Origin: CAZPXZ01 sp965221505 | GTDB taxonomy: Bacteria > Pseudomonadota > Alphaproteobacteria > Rhodobacterales > CAZPXZ01 | Assembly: GCA_965221505.1 (NCBI GenBank) | Contig: CBDCSI010000001.1 | Location: forward strand, 682,001 to 746,000 | Direction of reading: 5' to 3' | DNA length: 64,000 nucleotides | Shown: piece after piece, positions 34,926 to 43,323 of the stretch | Position numbering within the stretch: position 1 is the first letter of the stretch | Layout of the letters: every line of letters starts with the position of its first letter | Program-made: the position numbers and the translations under genes | Notes under the pieces: generated by a model | Told to the model about the DNA's origin: nothing | The model's database searches: none | What the model saw: only the letters and a program-made list of their open reading frames with translations

Positions 34926-35909
34926 TCAACGCCCCATCTTGGGCTTGGAGTAGCGGTTCGCGTATTCCACGATCTCGTCCGCGTCGGACCACCGGTCGAC
35001 CATGACGAAGGATCCGCCCCAGACCAGCGGAACTTCCTCGCCCTTGCTGTGCGCGACGAACGCGTCCGCGACCGCTACGCCGCCGTCGTCGATCGGACGC
35101 AGGACGGAAGCCGTGAGCCAGCCTTCCTTCATGGCGACGATCTCGTCCCCGGTTCCGCCGAAGCCCATGGTGGCGATCTCGTCCGACTTGCCCATCTGCC
35201 GGACGACCTGGGCGGCGCCGAGGCCGATGGCGGTGGACATCCCGTAGATGAGGTCGATGTCCGGATGCGCGGCCAGCATGTTTTGCGCCGCGTCGTAGGC
35301 CTTGGCCCGGTCGAAATCCGTATAGGGACCCATGACGATCTCGATGTCCGGATATTGCTCCACCACGCTCAGGAAGCCGCCGCCCCGCTCGTCGCTCACC
35401 ACGCCGGGCGCGCCGCGCAGGAGAAGGACCTTGCCCTTGCCGCCGAGATGTTCGGCCGCCCATTCGCCGGACTTGACGCCGCCGGGATAGTGGGAGAACG
35501 CGATGTAGCTCATCGCCCGGACCGACTCGTCCTCGTGCGGGGTCGAGAAATTGAAGACCACGGTCGGCACGCCGGCCTGCTTGAGCTTGCGGAGCGCGGG
35601 GATCGCGGCCTCGAACTCGGTCGGGCCGAGGAACACGTAGTCCACGCCGCCGGCGATCACCGACTCGACCTGGGCGAGCTGGCCCGCATGGTCGACGTGG
35701 CTCGCGACGGCGAGCGCCTGGACCTCGAACTCGACGCCGAGTTCCTCCAGCCGTCCCTGCATGGACCAGAATACGCGCTCCCACGCGTCCGAGATGTCGA
35801 AGGACGGCGACAGGTAGGCGATCCGCATCGGCTCCGCCTTGGCCGCGTTCGGCGAAATCGCAAGCAGGGCGGCCGAGACCGCCGCGAGGGCGAGGGTTCG
35901 TAGTTTCAT
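34926..35909 (-). CDS. RbsB-type sugar ABC transporter substrate-binding protein
   Basis: A 327-residue periplasmic protein of the PBP type I (ribose/autoinducer-2 binding) group. The signal peptide is MKLRTLALAAVSAALLAISP with cleavage after AKA near residue 25. Mature motifs include MRIAYLSPSFDISDAWERVFW, the hinge-facing VDYVFLGPTEFEAAIPALR, VLLLRGAPGVVSDERGGGF and GYGMSTAIGLGAAQVV-like segments. It is unusual in coming third in its operon, after ATPase and permease. The substrate is a sugar or polyol; the polyol dehydrogenase downstream supports a sugar alcohol. Confidence 0.87.
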   Translation of the reverse strand: MKLRTLALAAVSAALLAISPNAAKAEPMRIAYLSPSFDISDAWERVFWSMQGRLEELGVEFEVQALAVASHVDHAGQLAQVESVIAGGVDYVFLGPTEFEAAIPALRKLKQAGVPTVVFNFSTPHEDESVRAMSYIAFSHYPGGVKSGEWAAEHLGGKGKVLLLRGAPGVVSDERGGGFLSVVEQYPDIEIVMGPYTDFDRAKAYDAAQNMLAAHPDIDLIYGMSTAIGLGAAQVVRQMGKSDEIATMGFGGTGDEIVAMKEGWLTASVLRPIDDGGVAVADAFVAHSKGEEVPLVWGGSFVMVDRWSDADEIVEYANRYSKPKMGR

Positions 35910-35964
35910 GTTCGGGTTCCTCCTCTTGGCTGTCCCGGCTGCCGGCCGGGCTCGGTCGGGCGCG

Positions 35965-36963
35965 CTAGGTACCGTCGCGCCGCAGGAAGTGCGCCAGCGC
36001 CGGAACGCGCTGCTCGCGGAGATTGCTGACGGCGACCGCGATCAGGACGATCGCTCCCATGACGACCAGCTGCCAGAAGAAGTCGACGCCCGCGAGGATC
36101 AGGGCGTTGGTCATCATCGACAGGAGCAAGGCGCCGAGGACCGAGCCGTAAATGGTTCCGCGTCCGCCGAAGAGACTCGTGCCGCCGATGATGACGGAGG
36201 AGATCACGTGAATCTCCGTGGCGTTGCCGATGGTCGCCTGGGTGGAATCGATCCGCGTCATCATGATGAGGCCGGCCAGCGCCGTGAACAGGCCCATCAG
36301 CACGTAGACCATGACCTCGATCCGGTTGACCGGAACGCCGGCGAGCCGCGCCGCCTCGCGATTCCCGCCGATGGCGCGGACGTGGAGGCCGAACCGGGTC
36401 CGGTTGAACAGCCAGGCGCCGAACAGCGCCGTCGCCAGCGAGAGGATGACCGGCACGGGAACGCCGTAGACGTCGCCCTGGCCGATATAGGTCAGCGACG
36501 TGGGAAGCCCGAAATGCATCTCGCCGGCCGAGTGCACGAGGGCGAGGCCGCGCATGCCCGCCATCATTCCGAGCGTGGCGATGAAGGGGGGGATCTTCAC
36601 GTATGCGATGAGGGTGCCGGCGACCAGTCCGATGAAGGCGCCGAACCCGAACATGAACAGAACGCCGAGCGCCGGGTCCAGCCCGCCCTTGATCAGTCCG
36701 AAGGCGACCACCGTGATCAGCGCGATCCCGGACCCGACCGAGAGATCGATTCCGGCGCTGGTGATCACGAAGGTCATGCCGACCGCCATGACGATGATGT
36801 AGGACGCCTGCACCAGGATGTTGACGAGATTGTTCACGCTTCCGAAGCGCGGATTGATGAAGACGAACGCCACGGCGAGCACCAGGATGACCACGGTCAG
36901 TCCCAGCCCCTCGAACCGCCAGCGGCGGTCCGCGTGACCGATCGAATGAGATGCGTCCGTCAT
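35965..36963 (-). CDS. RbsC-type sugar ABC transporter permease
   Basis: A 332-residue inner-membrane permease with eight to ten hydrophobic segments. The family signature is clear: FVITSAGIDLSVGSGIALI near the middle of the first half, RAIGGNREAARLAGVPVNRI in the cytoplasmic loop that contacts the ATPase, and IGGTSLFGGRGTIYGSVLGALLL near the C-terminus. It starts 19 bases after the ATPase stop and is followed by the binding protein gene 55 bases later. Confidence 0.92.
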   Translation of the reverse strand: MTDASHSIGHADRRWRFEGLGLTVVILVLAVAFVFINPRFGSVNNLVNILVQASYIIVMAVGMTFVITSAGIDLSVGSGIALITVVAFGLIKGGLDPALGVLFMFGFGAFIGLVAGTLIAYVKIPPFIATLGMMAGMRGLALVHSAGEMHFGLPTSLTYIGQGDVYGVPVPVILSLATALFGAWLFNRTRFGLHVRAIGGNREAARLAGVPVNRIEVMVYVLMGLFTALAGLIMMTRIDSTQATIGNATEIHVISSVIIGGTSLFGGRGTIYGSVLGALLLSMMTNALILAGVDFFWQLVVMGAIVLIAVAVSNLREQRVPALAHFLRRDGT

Positions 36964-36982
36964 TTGAGATCCGCTCCGTCGC

Positions 36983-37759
36983 TCAGTCCGTCGTGCCGAA
37001 GGTGATCATCTGCACCACCTTGTCGCGGGTCGTCGCATGGGCGTTCGCCACGCCGACGAGCCGGCCGTTCTTCATCACGGCGATCCGGTCGGCGAGCTGG
37101 AACACGTGCTCCAGATTGTGGCTGATGACGATGACGCTGATTCCGCGCTCGCGCATGTTCCGCACGAGTTCGAGGACTCGCTGGCCTTCGTCGACCCCGA
37201 GCGCCGCCATGGGTTCGTCCATGACGATCAGCCGCACGTCCTGCAGGAGCAACCGGCAAATTGCGACCGTCTGTCGCTGGCCGCCGGAGAGCTTCACCAC
37301 AGGCTCGTTCAGCCGCGGCAGGTCGATGCCGAACCGGCCCAGGAGCTCGATGGTGCGCGCCCGCATGCTCCGGTAGTCGAGTTGCGAGACGAACGGCAGA
37401 TGCGGGTTGAGCAATTCCCGCCCCAGAAAGACGTTTTCGGGAACGTTGAGAGAGTCGACCAGTCCCAGGCCCTGATGCAGGCAGCCGATCCCGGCCTCGC
37501 TCGCGTCGCGCGGCGTGTTCAGCTGGCGCGGCACGCCCTCGATCTCGATCCGGCCGCCGTCCGGCGGCTGGGCGCCGGCGAGCGCCTTGACCAGCGTGCT
37601 CTTGCCGGCGCCGTTGTCGCCGACCAGGGCCAGGATTTCGCCCCGGCGAACGTCGAGCGAGACGTCGTCGACCGCCTTCAGGCCCCCGAAGCTCTTCTCG
37701 AGGCCGACTACGCGCAAGACTTCGCCGGTGGGCGCGACGGTCGCCGCCTCCTGCGTCAT
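36983..37759 (-). CDS. Single-domain RbsA-like sugar ABC transporter ATP-binding protein
   Basis: A 258-residue ATPase with Walker A GDNGAGKST, signature LSGGQRQTVAICR, Walker B LIVMDEPMAALGV and switch ISHNLEHVFQLAD. It equals only the first half of a classical RbsA (about 500 residues with two domains), as in FrcA-type fructose importers of alphaproteobacteria, and would work as a homodimer. ATG 37759 follows AGGA; the upstream in-frame start at 37912 adds 51 residues without family match. First gene of the minus-strand importer operon, divergent from the UxaA gene. Confidence 0.9.
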   Translation of the reverse strand: MTQEAATVAPTGEVLRVVGLEKSFGGLKAVDDVSLDVRRGEILALVGDNGAGKSTLVKALAGAQPPDGGRIEIEGVPRQLNTPRDASEAGIGCLHQGLGLVDSLNVPENVFLGRELLNPHLPFVSQLDYRSMRARTIELLGRFGIDLPRLNEPVVKLSGGQRQTVAICRLLLQDVRLIVMDEPMAALGVDEGQRVLELVRNMRERGISVIVISHNLEHVFQLADRIAVMKNGRLVGVANAHATTRDKVVQMITFGTTD

Positions 37760-37964
37760 TCGAGTTCCTACCCTTCCCGATCGCCCGTTCGGATCTGCGT
37801 CCCGGGCCTGCCGGACCGTAGCGAGGCGGCGGAAGCGGGTCAACAAAGCCGTCGGCGGCGACGGATCCGGTCTCTGCCTGTCCGGCGCGGCCCTGTCGGC
37901 TTGCGCTACCATGCCGACGGACCGGAGCGGGGAATCCGGTACCGTCGAGCGGGAGGAGGGAGCG

Positions 37965-39479
37965 ATGACCGAGGTGATGCGGCTTCACGAGTCCGACAAC
38001 GTCGCGGTCGCCCTGGCGAATCTTTCCCCGGGCGACGCGCGGCCAGGCCTGCCATGTCCGTTGCGGGAGCGGATCCTGCGCGGTCACAAGGTGGCGACGG
38101 CGGACATCGCCGCCGGGGCGCCGGTGCTGCGCTACGGCCAGATCATCGGATCGGCGCAGGCGGACATTCCGGCCGGAAGCCACGTGCATACCCACAATCT
38201 CGGAATGGGCGAGCACGCCCGCGACTACGCCTTCTCGTCCGAGTCGAAACCGCTTCCCGCGGCGGAGGGGGAAGCCTGGTTCGAGGGCTTCGTCCGCGCC
38301 GACGGCCGCGTCGGCACCCGCAACTACCTCGGCGTCCTCACCTCGGTGAATTGCTCCGGATCCGTCGCCCGGTTCATCGCCGAACAGGCGGAACGGGAGG
38401 GGCTGACGGAGGCGTTTCCGAACGTCGACGGAGTGGTGCCGATCGTGCACGGGACCGGGTGCGGCATGTCCGGGCGCCACGAAGGCTACGACACGCTCTT
38501 TCGGACTCTCAAGGGATATGCGCGTCATCCCAATTTCGGCGGCATCCTGCTGGTCGGTCTCGGGTGCGAGGTGATGCAGATTCCGGATTTGATCGGCGCC
38601 GGGCGAATGCGGGCGGACGGGAATTTCCGCTACATGACCATCCAGCAGACCGGCGGAACCCGACGGACCGTGGCGGCGGGAGTGAAGATCCTGCGCGAGA
38701 TGGCGGAGAAGGCGAACGCGGCGAAGCGCGAGCGGGCGCCGGCTTCGGCCCTGGTGGTGGCGCTGCAGTGCGGCGGATCCGACGGTTACTCGGGGATCAC
38801 CGCCAATCCGGCGCTGGGTTGCGCCTCGGATCTGGTGGTCCGGCACGGCGGCACGACGATCCTGGCCGAAACCACCGAGGTCTACGGCGCCGAACACCTC
38901 CTCACCCGTCGCGCCGTGTCCGAGACCGTGGGGCGAAAGCTGGTCGATCGGATCGCGTGGTGGGAGGAGTACACGGCGCTGAACGGCGGCGAGATGGACA
39001 ACAATCCGAGTCCGGGCAACAAGCGCGGCGGACTGACCACCATTCTGGAGAAGTCGCTCGGAGCCGTGGCCAAGGGCGGCACCGCTCCCCTCGTCGACGT
39101 GTACCGGTTCGCGGAGCCGGTCGACAAGCCGGGATTCGTGTTCATGGACAGCCCCGGTTACGACCCGTGTTCGGTCACCGGCCAGATCGCCTCCGGCGCC
39201 ACGCTGGTCGCCTTCACCACCGGGCGCGGCTCCGTGTCCGGCTTCAAGCCGACGCCGTCGCTGAAGCTCGCGACCAACACCGAGATGTACGAGCGCATGC
39301 GCGACGACATGGACGTCAATTGCGGCGACGTGATATCCGGGGGCGTCTCGCTGGAGCGCAAGGGACGGGAGATATTCGATCTCTTTCTGCGGGTGGCCTC
39401 CGGCGAGAAGACGAGGAGCGAGGAGCTGGGATTCGGCGGCGCCGAGTTCGTTCCCTGGCAGCTGGGCGCGGTGATGTGA
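37965..39479 (+). CDS. UxaA-family sugar-acid dehydratase (altronate/galactarate dehydratase type)
   Basis: A 504-residue iron-dependent dehydratase. The N-terminal SAF domain (about 1-95, with KVATADIAAGAPVLRYGQ and GSHVHTHNLGM) is fused to the large UxaA domain (GFVRADGRVGTRNYLGVL, HGTGCGMSGRHEGYDTLF, GLGCEVMQIP, ALQCGGSDGYSGITANPALG, MDSPGYDPCSVTGQIASGAT, FTTGRGSVSGF). Some alphaproteobacteria split these into two genes; here they are one. It removes water from an aldonate or aldarate to give a 2-keto-3-deoxy acid, which fits the lactone-forming and lactone-opening genes at 27.5-29.5 kb. GGGAGGAGGG precedes ATG 37965. Confidence 0.9.
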   Translation: MTEVMRLHESDNVAVALANLSPGDARPGLPCPLRERILRGHKVATADIAAGAPVLRYGQIIGSAQADIPAGSHVHTHNLGMGEHARDYAFSSESKPLPAAEGEAWFEGFVRADGRVGTRNYLGVLTSVNCSGSVARFIAEQAEREGLTEAFPNVDGVVPIVHGTGCGMSGRHEGYDTLFRTLKGYARHPNFGGILLVGLGCEVMQIPDLIGAGRMRADGNFRYMTIQQTGGTRRTVAAGVKILREMAEKANAAKRERAPASALVVALQCGGSDGYSGITANPALGCASDLVVRHGGTTILAETTEVYGAEHLLTRRAVSETVGRKLVDRIAWWEEYTALNGGEMDNNPSPGNKRGGLTTILEKSLGAVAKGGTAPLVDVYRFAEPVDKPGFVFMDSPGYDPCSVTGQIASGATLVAFTTGRGSVSGFKPTPSLKLATNTEMYERMRDDMDVNCGDVISGGVSLERKGREIFDLFLRVASGEKTRSEELGFGGAEFVPWQLGAVM

Positions 39480-39560
39480 AGCCCGCGGAGCCCCCCGTCC
39501 GTCGCCGCTTCGCGGCCCTCGCGGCGGATCGGGCCGCGGCGCTTTCCGGCACGGTTCGTG

Positions 39561-39617
39561 TTGACTTGCACGGGCGGCAATGTTAGAAGCGAGCGACAAG
39601 TAACCGTTTGGTTAGTT
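39561..39617 (+). promoter_or_regulatory. Promoter with TAACC-N4-GGTTA operator upstream of the sugar SBP gene
   Basis: TTGACT (39561-39566) and TTAGAA (39583-39588), 16 bases apart, form a good sigma70-type promoter. The expected start of transcription abuts an imperfect palindrome AAGTAACC-GTTT-GGTTAGTT (39598-39617) with one mismatch in eight-base arms. This is the size and placement of a repressor site of the TetR or LacI type. No such regulator gene is seen nearby. The ATG of the SBP gene is at 39641. Confidence 0.55.
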
Positions 39618-39640
39618 TCCCAATCTCGGGAGGAGAGATC

Positions 39641-40723
39641 ATGACCGGATCGACAAGATCCCCTTCAGGTGCGGTATCCCGCCGCACGTTCGTTCAGGGC
39701 GCCGCCGGCGCCGCCGGGTTCGCGGCCCTGGCCTCGGGGTTGCCCCGCGAAGTGCTGGCCAATCCTGAGGAATGGACGCTCGTGAACTCGATGCGCTCCG
39801 TGGCCAACCCGTATCACGCCACCTTCGCCGACGGAGGCCGGGCGTTCGCCGAGTTCATCGGCGCCGAGTACGAAGTGCTCGTGACCGAAGGAAACTCGGA
39901 GAAGGGCATCGCGGACATTCGGGCGATGCTGGCGCGGACCGAAGGCAAGATGGTGCTGAACGTGGATCCGAACGATTCGCCGGACGCGCGTCCCATCGTG
40001 GAGGATTGCGCGGCCGCCGGCGCCTACGTGGTGACCCAGTGGAACAAGCCGGACGACCTTCACCCGTGGGACTTCGACCCGCATTACGTCGCGCACATGT
40101 CGTTCGACGGCGTGCCGAGTTCCAAGGCGGTCGCCGAGGAACTGTTCCGGCGCATGGGCGGATCCGGCGGGATCGTCGCCATCGGCGGCATCCTGTCCAA
40201 CGTGCCGGCGATCGAGCGCAAGATCGGCCTCGACATGGCGATCGAGGAGAACGGCAACGTCGAGCTGCTCGACTTCCAGACGGCCAACTGGAACGAACAG
40301 CAGGCGTTCGAGATCATGCAGTCCTGGATCACGCAGTTCGGACGGGACATCAAGGGCGTGTGGGCCGCCAACGACGGCATGGGCATCGGGGCGCTGGAGG
40401 CGCTTCGCCAGGAAGGCCTCGCCGGCGAGGTGCTGGTGACCGGCATCGACGGCATCGCGCAGGCGATCGACGCCATCAAGGCCGGCGAGTTCGCCGGCAC
40501 CGTCGCGTGGGATCCGCTGTGGACCGGCGGCATGGGGCTTTCGATCGGCTATCACTCGGCGACCGGCGCGATCGACATCGCCGCCGAGCCGCACTCCCAC
40601 CGCGAGTTCTACGGAACCGGCATTCTGGTCACGGAAGCGACGGTCGACGGTTTCGGGGAGCCGGCGCCGCTCGACTTCATGGATTTCTGGGGCAAGGCCT
40701 CCGGTCAGATCCAGTACCGCTAA
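39641..40723 (+). CDS. Sugar ABC transporter substrate-binding protein with Tat signal
   Basis: A 360-residue RbsB-like periplasmic protein. Its signal contains SRRTFVQGAAGAAGFAAL, a twin-arginine (Tat) motif, which is uncommon for sugar-binding proteins and implies export in folded form. Mature motifs are WTLVNSMRSVANPYHATFA, MVLNVDPNDSPDARPIVEDC, YVVTQWNKPDDLHPWDF and GVWAANDGMGIGALEALRQEG, consistent with the PBP type I fold. ATG 39641 follows GGGAGGAG; the upstream in-frame start at 39608 would disrupt the signal. It heads a four-gene importer operon and is separated from the permease by a strong hairpin. Confidence 0.88.
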   Translation: MTGSTRSPSGAVSRRTFVQGAAGAAGFAALASGLPREVLANPEEWTLVNSMRSVANPYHATFADGGRAFAEFIGAEYEVLVTEGNSEKGIADIRAMLARTEGKMVLNVDPNDSPDARPIVEDCAAAGAYVVTQWNKPDDLHPWDFDPHYVAHMSFDGVPSSKAVAEELFRRMGGSGGIVAIGGILSNVPAIERKIGLDMAIEENGNVELLDFQTANWNEQQAFEIMQSWITQFGRDIKGVWAANDGMGIGALEALRQEGLAGEVLVTGIDGIAQAIDAIKAGEFAGTVAWDPLWTGGMGLSIGYHSATGAIDIAAEPHSHREFYGTGILVTEATVDGFGEPAPLDFMDFWGKASGQIQYR

Positions 40724-40732
40724 GTGATTCTT

Positions 40733-40765
40733 CCGCGGCTGCGGGGTATGTTCCCGCAGCCGCGG
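40733..40765 (+). promoter_or_regulatory. Intercistronic stem-loop after the substrate-binding protein gene
   Basis: CCGCGGCTGCGGG (40733-40745) and CCCGCAGCCGCGG (40753-40765) form a perfect 13-base stem with a seven-base loop, ten bases after the SBP stop. No T-run follows. Position and strength match the hairpin at 18946-19007, suggesting a shared device that stabilises the SBP message and lowers downstream expression. Confidence 0.75.
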
Positions 40766-40811
40766 TCATCGCGGCAAGCGCTCCCGCACAGGGAGAGAGC
40801 GGGGAGGGGTC

Positions 40812-41798
40812 GTGACCGATTTGGCTGCAACCCGCGCCAGGCGCGTCGCGACGCTCGCTCGGCACCGCGCGCTGGCGCCCGTCGCCGTGCTGGTCTTTCT
40901 TTGCCTGTTCGTATCCTTCTTCAACGCCAAGTTCATCGACCCCTGGAATCTCGCCCGGCTGCTTAACGCGGCGTCCGTGCCGGTCGTGCTGACCATGGGC
41001 GCGACCTTCATCATTCTCATGGGCAGCATCGACCTGTCGGTCGAGGGCGTGCTGGCGGTCTGCGCCGTGCTGGTCTCCGTTCTGGTGGCCAACAACACCA
41101 CCGGGCTGGAGCTCGGGTACTGGGCGGTGCCGGCGGCGATCCTGCTCGGCACGCTGCTCGGCGGCGTGAACGGCGCGGCGCATGTCTGGCTCCGAACGCC
41201 CTCCTTCATGGCGACGTTGGGCGTGGGCTTCGCCTGCGTCGGAATCGCGACCGCCTTCCTGCAGGGCGACACGGTGCGGATCCTCGACAAGACGTTTCGG
41301 GCCATGGCGCTGGCGCGGTTCCTCGGTCTGCCGCTCGGCGTCTGGATCGCCGGCGTCGCGGTCCTGATCGCCTGGTTCATCCAGGAGAGGACTCGCGTCG
41401 GCCGGTGGATCTTCGCCCTCGGCGGAGACGAGGCCACGGCGCGCCAGGCCGGGGTTCCCGTCGCGATGACCCGGATTTCGGCCTTCATGATCGCCGGGGC
41501 GTTCTACGGTCTCGCCGGCGCGATGTCGGCGGCGCAATTCGGCCAGGGGCACGCGCTGATCGGGCAGGGCCGGCTGTTCACCACCATCACCGCGGTGGTC
41601 GTCGGCGGCACGGCCCTCTCCGGCGGCACCGGCTCGGTGCTCAGTTCCGTCGTCGGCGTCCTGATCGTCATGGTGCTCTCGAACGCCATGGTCCTGATGG
41701 GCGTCTCCATCTACGTGCAGCAGGGCGTGCAGGGCATCATGATCATCGTCGCCGTCGCGCTGGCGCTCGACCGCTCGCGGCTGTCGATCGTGAAATAG
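40812..41798 (+). CDS. RbsC-type sugar ABC transporter permease (first of two)
   Basis: A 328-residue membrane protein with FIILMGSIDLSVEGVLAV, the cytoplasmic loop FALGGDEATARQAGVPVAMTRI and VVGGTALSGGTGSVLSSVVGVLI, all RbsC signatures. GTG 40812 is preceded by GGGGAGGGG. The downstream ATPase starts nine bases after its stop. The operon carries a second, different permease after the ATPase, so the channel may be a heterodimer. Confidence 0.9.
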   Translation: MTDLAATRARRVATLARHRALAPVAVLVFLCLFVSFFNAKFIDPWNLARLLNAASVPVVLTMGATFIILMGSIDLSVEGVLAVCAVLVSVLVANNTTGLELGYWAVPAAILLGTLLGGVNGAAHVWLRTPSFMATLGVGFACVGIATAFLQGDTVRILDKTFRAMALARFLGLPLGVWIAGVAVLIAWFIQERTRVGRWIFALGGDEATARQAGVPVAMTRISAFMIAGAFYGLAGAMSAAQFGQGHALIGQGRLFTTITAVVVGGTALSGGTGSVLSSVVGVLIVMVLSNAMVLMGVSIYVQQGVQGIMIIVAVALALDRSRLSIVK

Positions 41799-41807
41799 GC
41801 GGCTCCG

Positions 41808-43319
41808 ATGAGCAGCGTCCTTGAAGTCCGAAACGCCAGCAAGTCCTTTCCGGGCGTGCTGGCGCTGGACGACGTCTCGCTGGAGATCCGCCCGAACGAG
41901 GTGGTCGGGCTGATCGGGGAGAACGGCGCAGGCAAGTCGACCTTGCTCAAGGCCCTGAACGGCGCCTATCGGCTCGACGAGGGCGAGATCCGGGCGAACG
42001 GCTCCAGGGTCGATCTCAAGGGTCCGCGCGACGCCTTCGATCACGGCATCGCGATGGTGTATCAGGAGCAGTCGGTACTCAGGACCCTGAGCGTGGCCGA
42101 GAACGTGTTCCTGGGGCGCGAGGCCGAATTCACCCGGTTCGGCGTGCTGAACAAGCGCGCGATGAACGCGGCCGCAAGGGTCGAACTGGCCAAGGTGCGT
42201 CTCGACGTCGATCCCGCCACCCTGTGCGAGGATCTCAGCTTCGCGGAGCGCCAGATGGTGGAGATCGCCGCCGCGATCTCGCTGGATTCGCGCATCTCCG
42301 GCAACATCGTGATTCTCCTGGACGAGCCGACGTCGGTGCTCGAATCCAAGGAGGTCGAGGTCCTGTTCGGCATCGTCCGGGAATTGAAGTCGCGGGCCGC
42401 GTTCGTGTTCATCTCGCACCGGCTGGACGAGGTGCTCGAGCTGTCGGACCGGATCTACGTGATGCGGGACGGAAAGTCGGTCGCCGAGATGGCGTCCTCG
42501 GACGCGACCGTCGGGCAACTGCACGAATTGATGGTCGGCCGGACGCTCCGGCACGAGTATTACCGGGAGACCCGCCAGGGCGTTCCGCAAGAGGACGTGG
42601 CGCTCGAGGCCGTCGACGTTTCCTCCGCCTCCGGCTTCCGCAACGTGTCCTTCGCGCTGAGAAAGGGAGAGATCCTCGGCATCGCCGGCGTGATCGGGTC
42701 GGGTCGGGAAGCGCTCGCGCGCTGCCTCGCGGGGCTTGCGCCGATCGACTCCGGCGAACTCCGCGTGCACGGACGTCCGGTCCGCTTCGGCCATCCGTCG
42801 GACGCGGTGGCCCGGGGGATCGGCTACCTGCCGCAGGACCGGAAGGTAGAGGGACTGGTGACCGGCGCGCCTGTGTCGGAGAACATGACGCTGGCCGCGC
42901 TCGGCGATTTCGCGCGGGGCGGGCTCTTGCGGCTGGGGAAGGAAGCCGAGGTCGCGCGGGACTGGATCGAACGGCTCGGGATCAAGACTCCCTCCGCCGA
43001 TACCTTCGCCGGTTCGCTCTCCGGCGGCAACCAGCAGAAGGTCGTTCTCTCGAAGTGGCAGATCGCGCGGTCGAGCGTCGTGATCCTGGACCATCCCACC
43101 CGCGGCATCGACGTCGGCGCCAAGGAAGACGTGTACGACCTGATCCGGGACATGACGGATGCGGGACTGTCGGTGGTGCTGCTCGGCGACACGCTGGAAG
43201 AGGTGATCGGGTTGTCGCATCGCATTCTGGTGATGCGGGACGGCGCCGTATCCGCCGAGTTCGGCGCGGAACCCGGCGCCAAGCCGGAGCAGATCCAGCT
43301 CATTCAGCACATGGTGTGA
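41808..43319 (+). CDS. RbsA/XylG-type sugar ABC transporter ATP-binding protein (two domains)
   Basis: A 503-residue tandem ATPase. The first domain has Walker A GENGAGKST and signature LSFAERQMVEIAAAI; its Walker B region reads VILLDEPTSVLESKE. The second domain has the expected degenerate Walker A GVIGSGREAL, an intact LSGGNQQKVVLSKW signature and VVILDHPTRGIDVG, with His in place of the catalytic Glu. This asymmetry is normal for RbsA proteins. It lies between the two permease genes, with nine and four bases of spacing. Confidence 0.92.
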   Translation: MSSVLEVRNASKSFPGVLALDDVSLEIRPNEVVGLIGENGAGKSTLLKALNGAYRLDEGEIRANGSRVDLKGPRDAFDHGIAMVYQEQSVLRTLSVAENVFLGREAEFTRFGVLNKRAMNAAARVELAKVRLDVDPATLCEDLSFAERQMVEIAAAISLDSRISGNIVILLDEPTSVLESKEVEVLFGIVRELKSRAAFVFISHRLDEVLELSDRIYVMRDGKSVAEMASSDATVGQLHELMVGRTLRHEYYRETRQGVPQEDVALEAVDVSSASGFRNVSFALRKGEILGIAGVIGSGREALARCLAGLAPIDSGELRVHGRPVRFGHPSDAVARGIGYLPQDRKVEGLVTGAPVSENMTLAALGDFARGGLLRLGKEAEVARDWIERLGIKTPSADTFAGSLSGGNQQKVVLSKWQIARSSVVILDHPTRGIDVGAKEDVYDLIRDMTDAGLSVVLLGDTLEEVIGLSHRILVMRDGAVSAEFGAEPGAKPEQIQLIQHMV

Positions 43320-43323
43320 TCCG

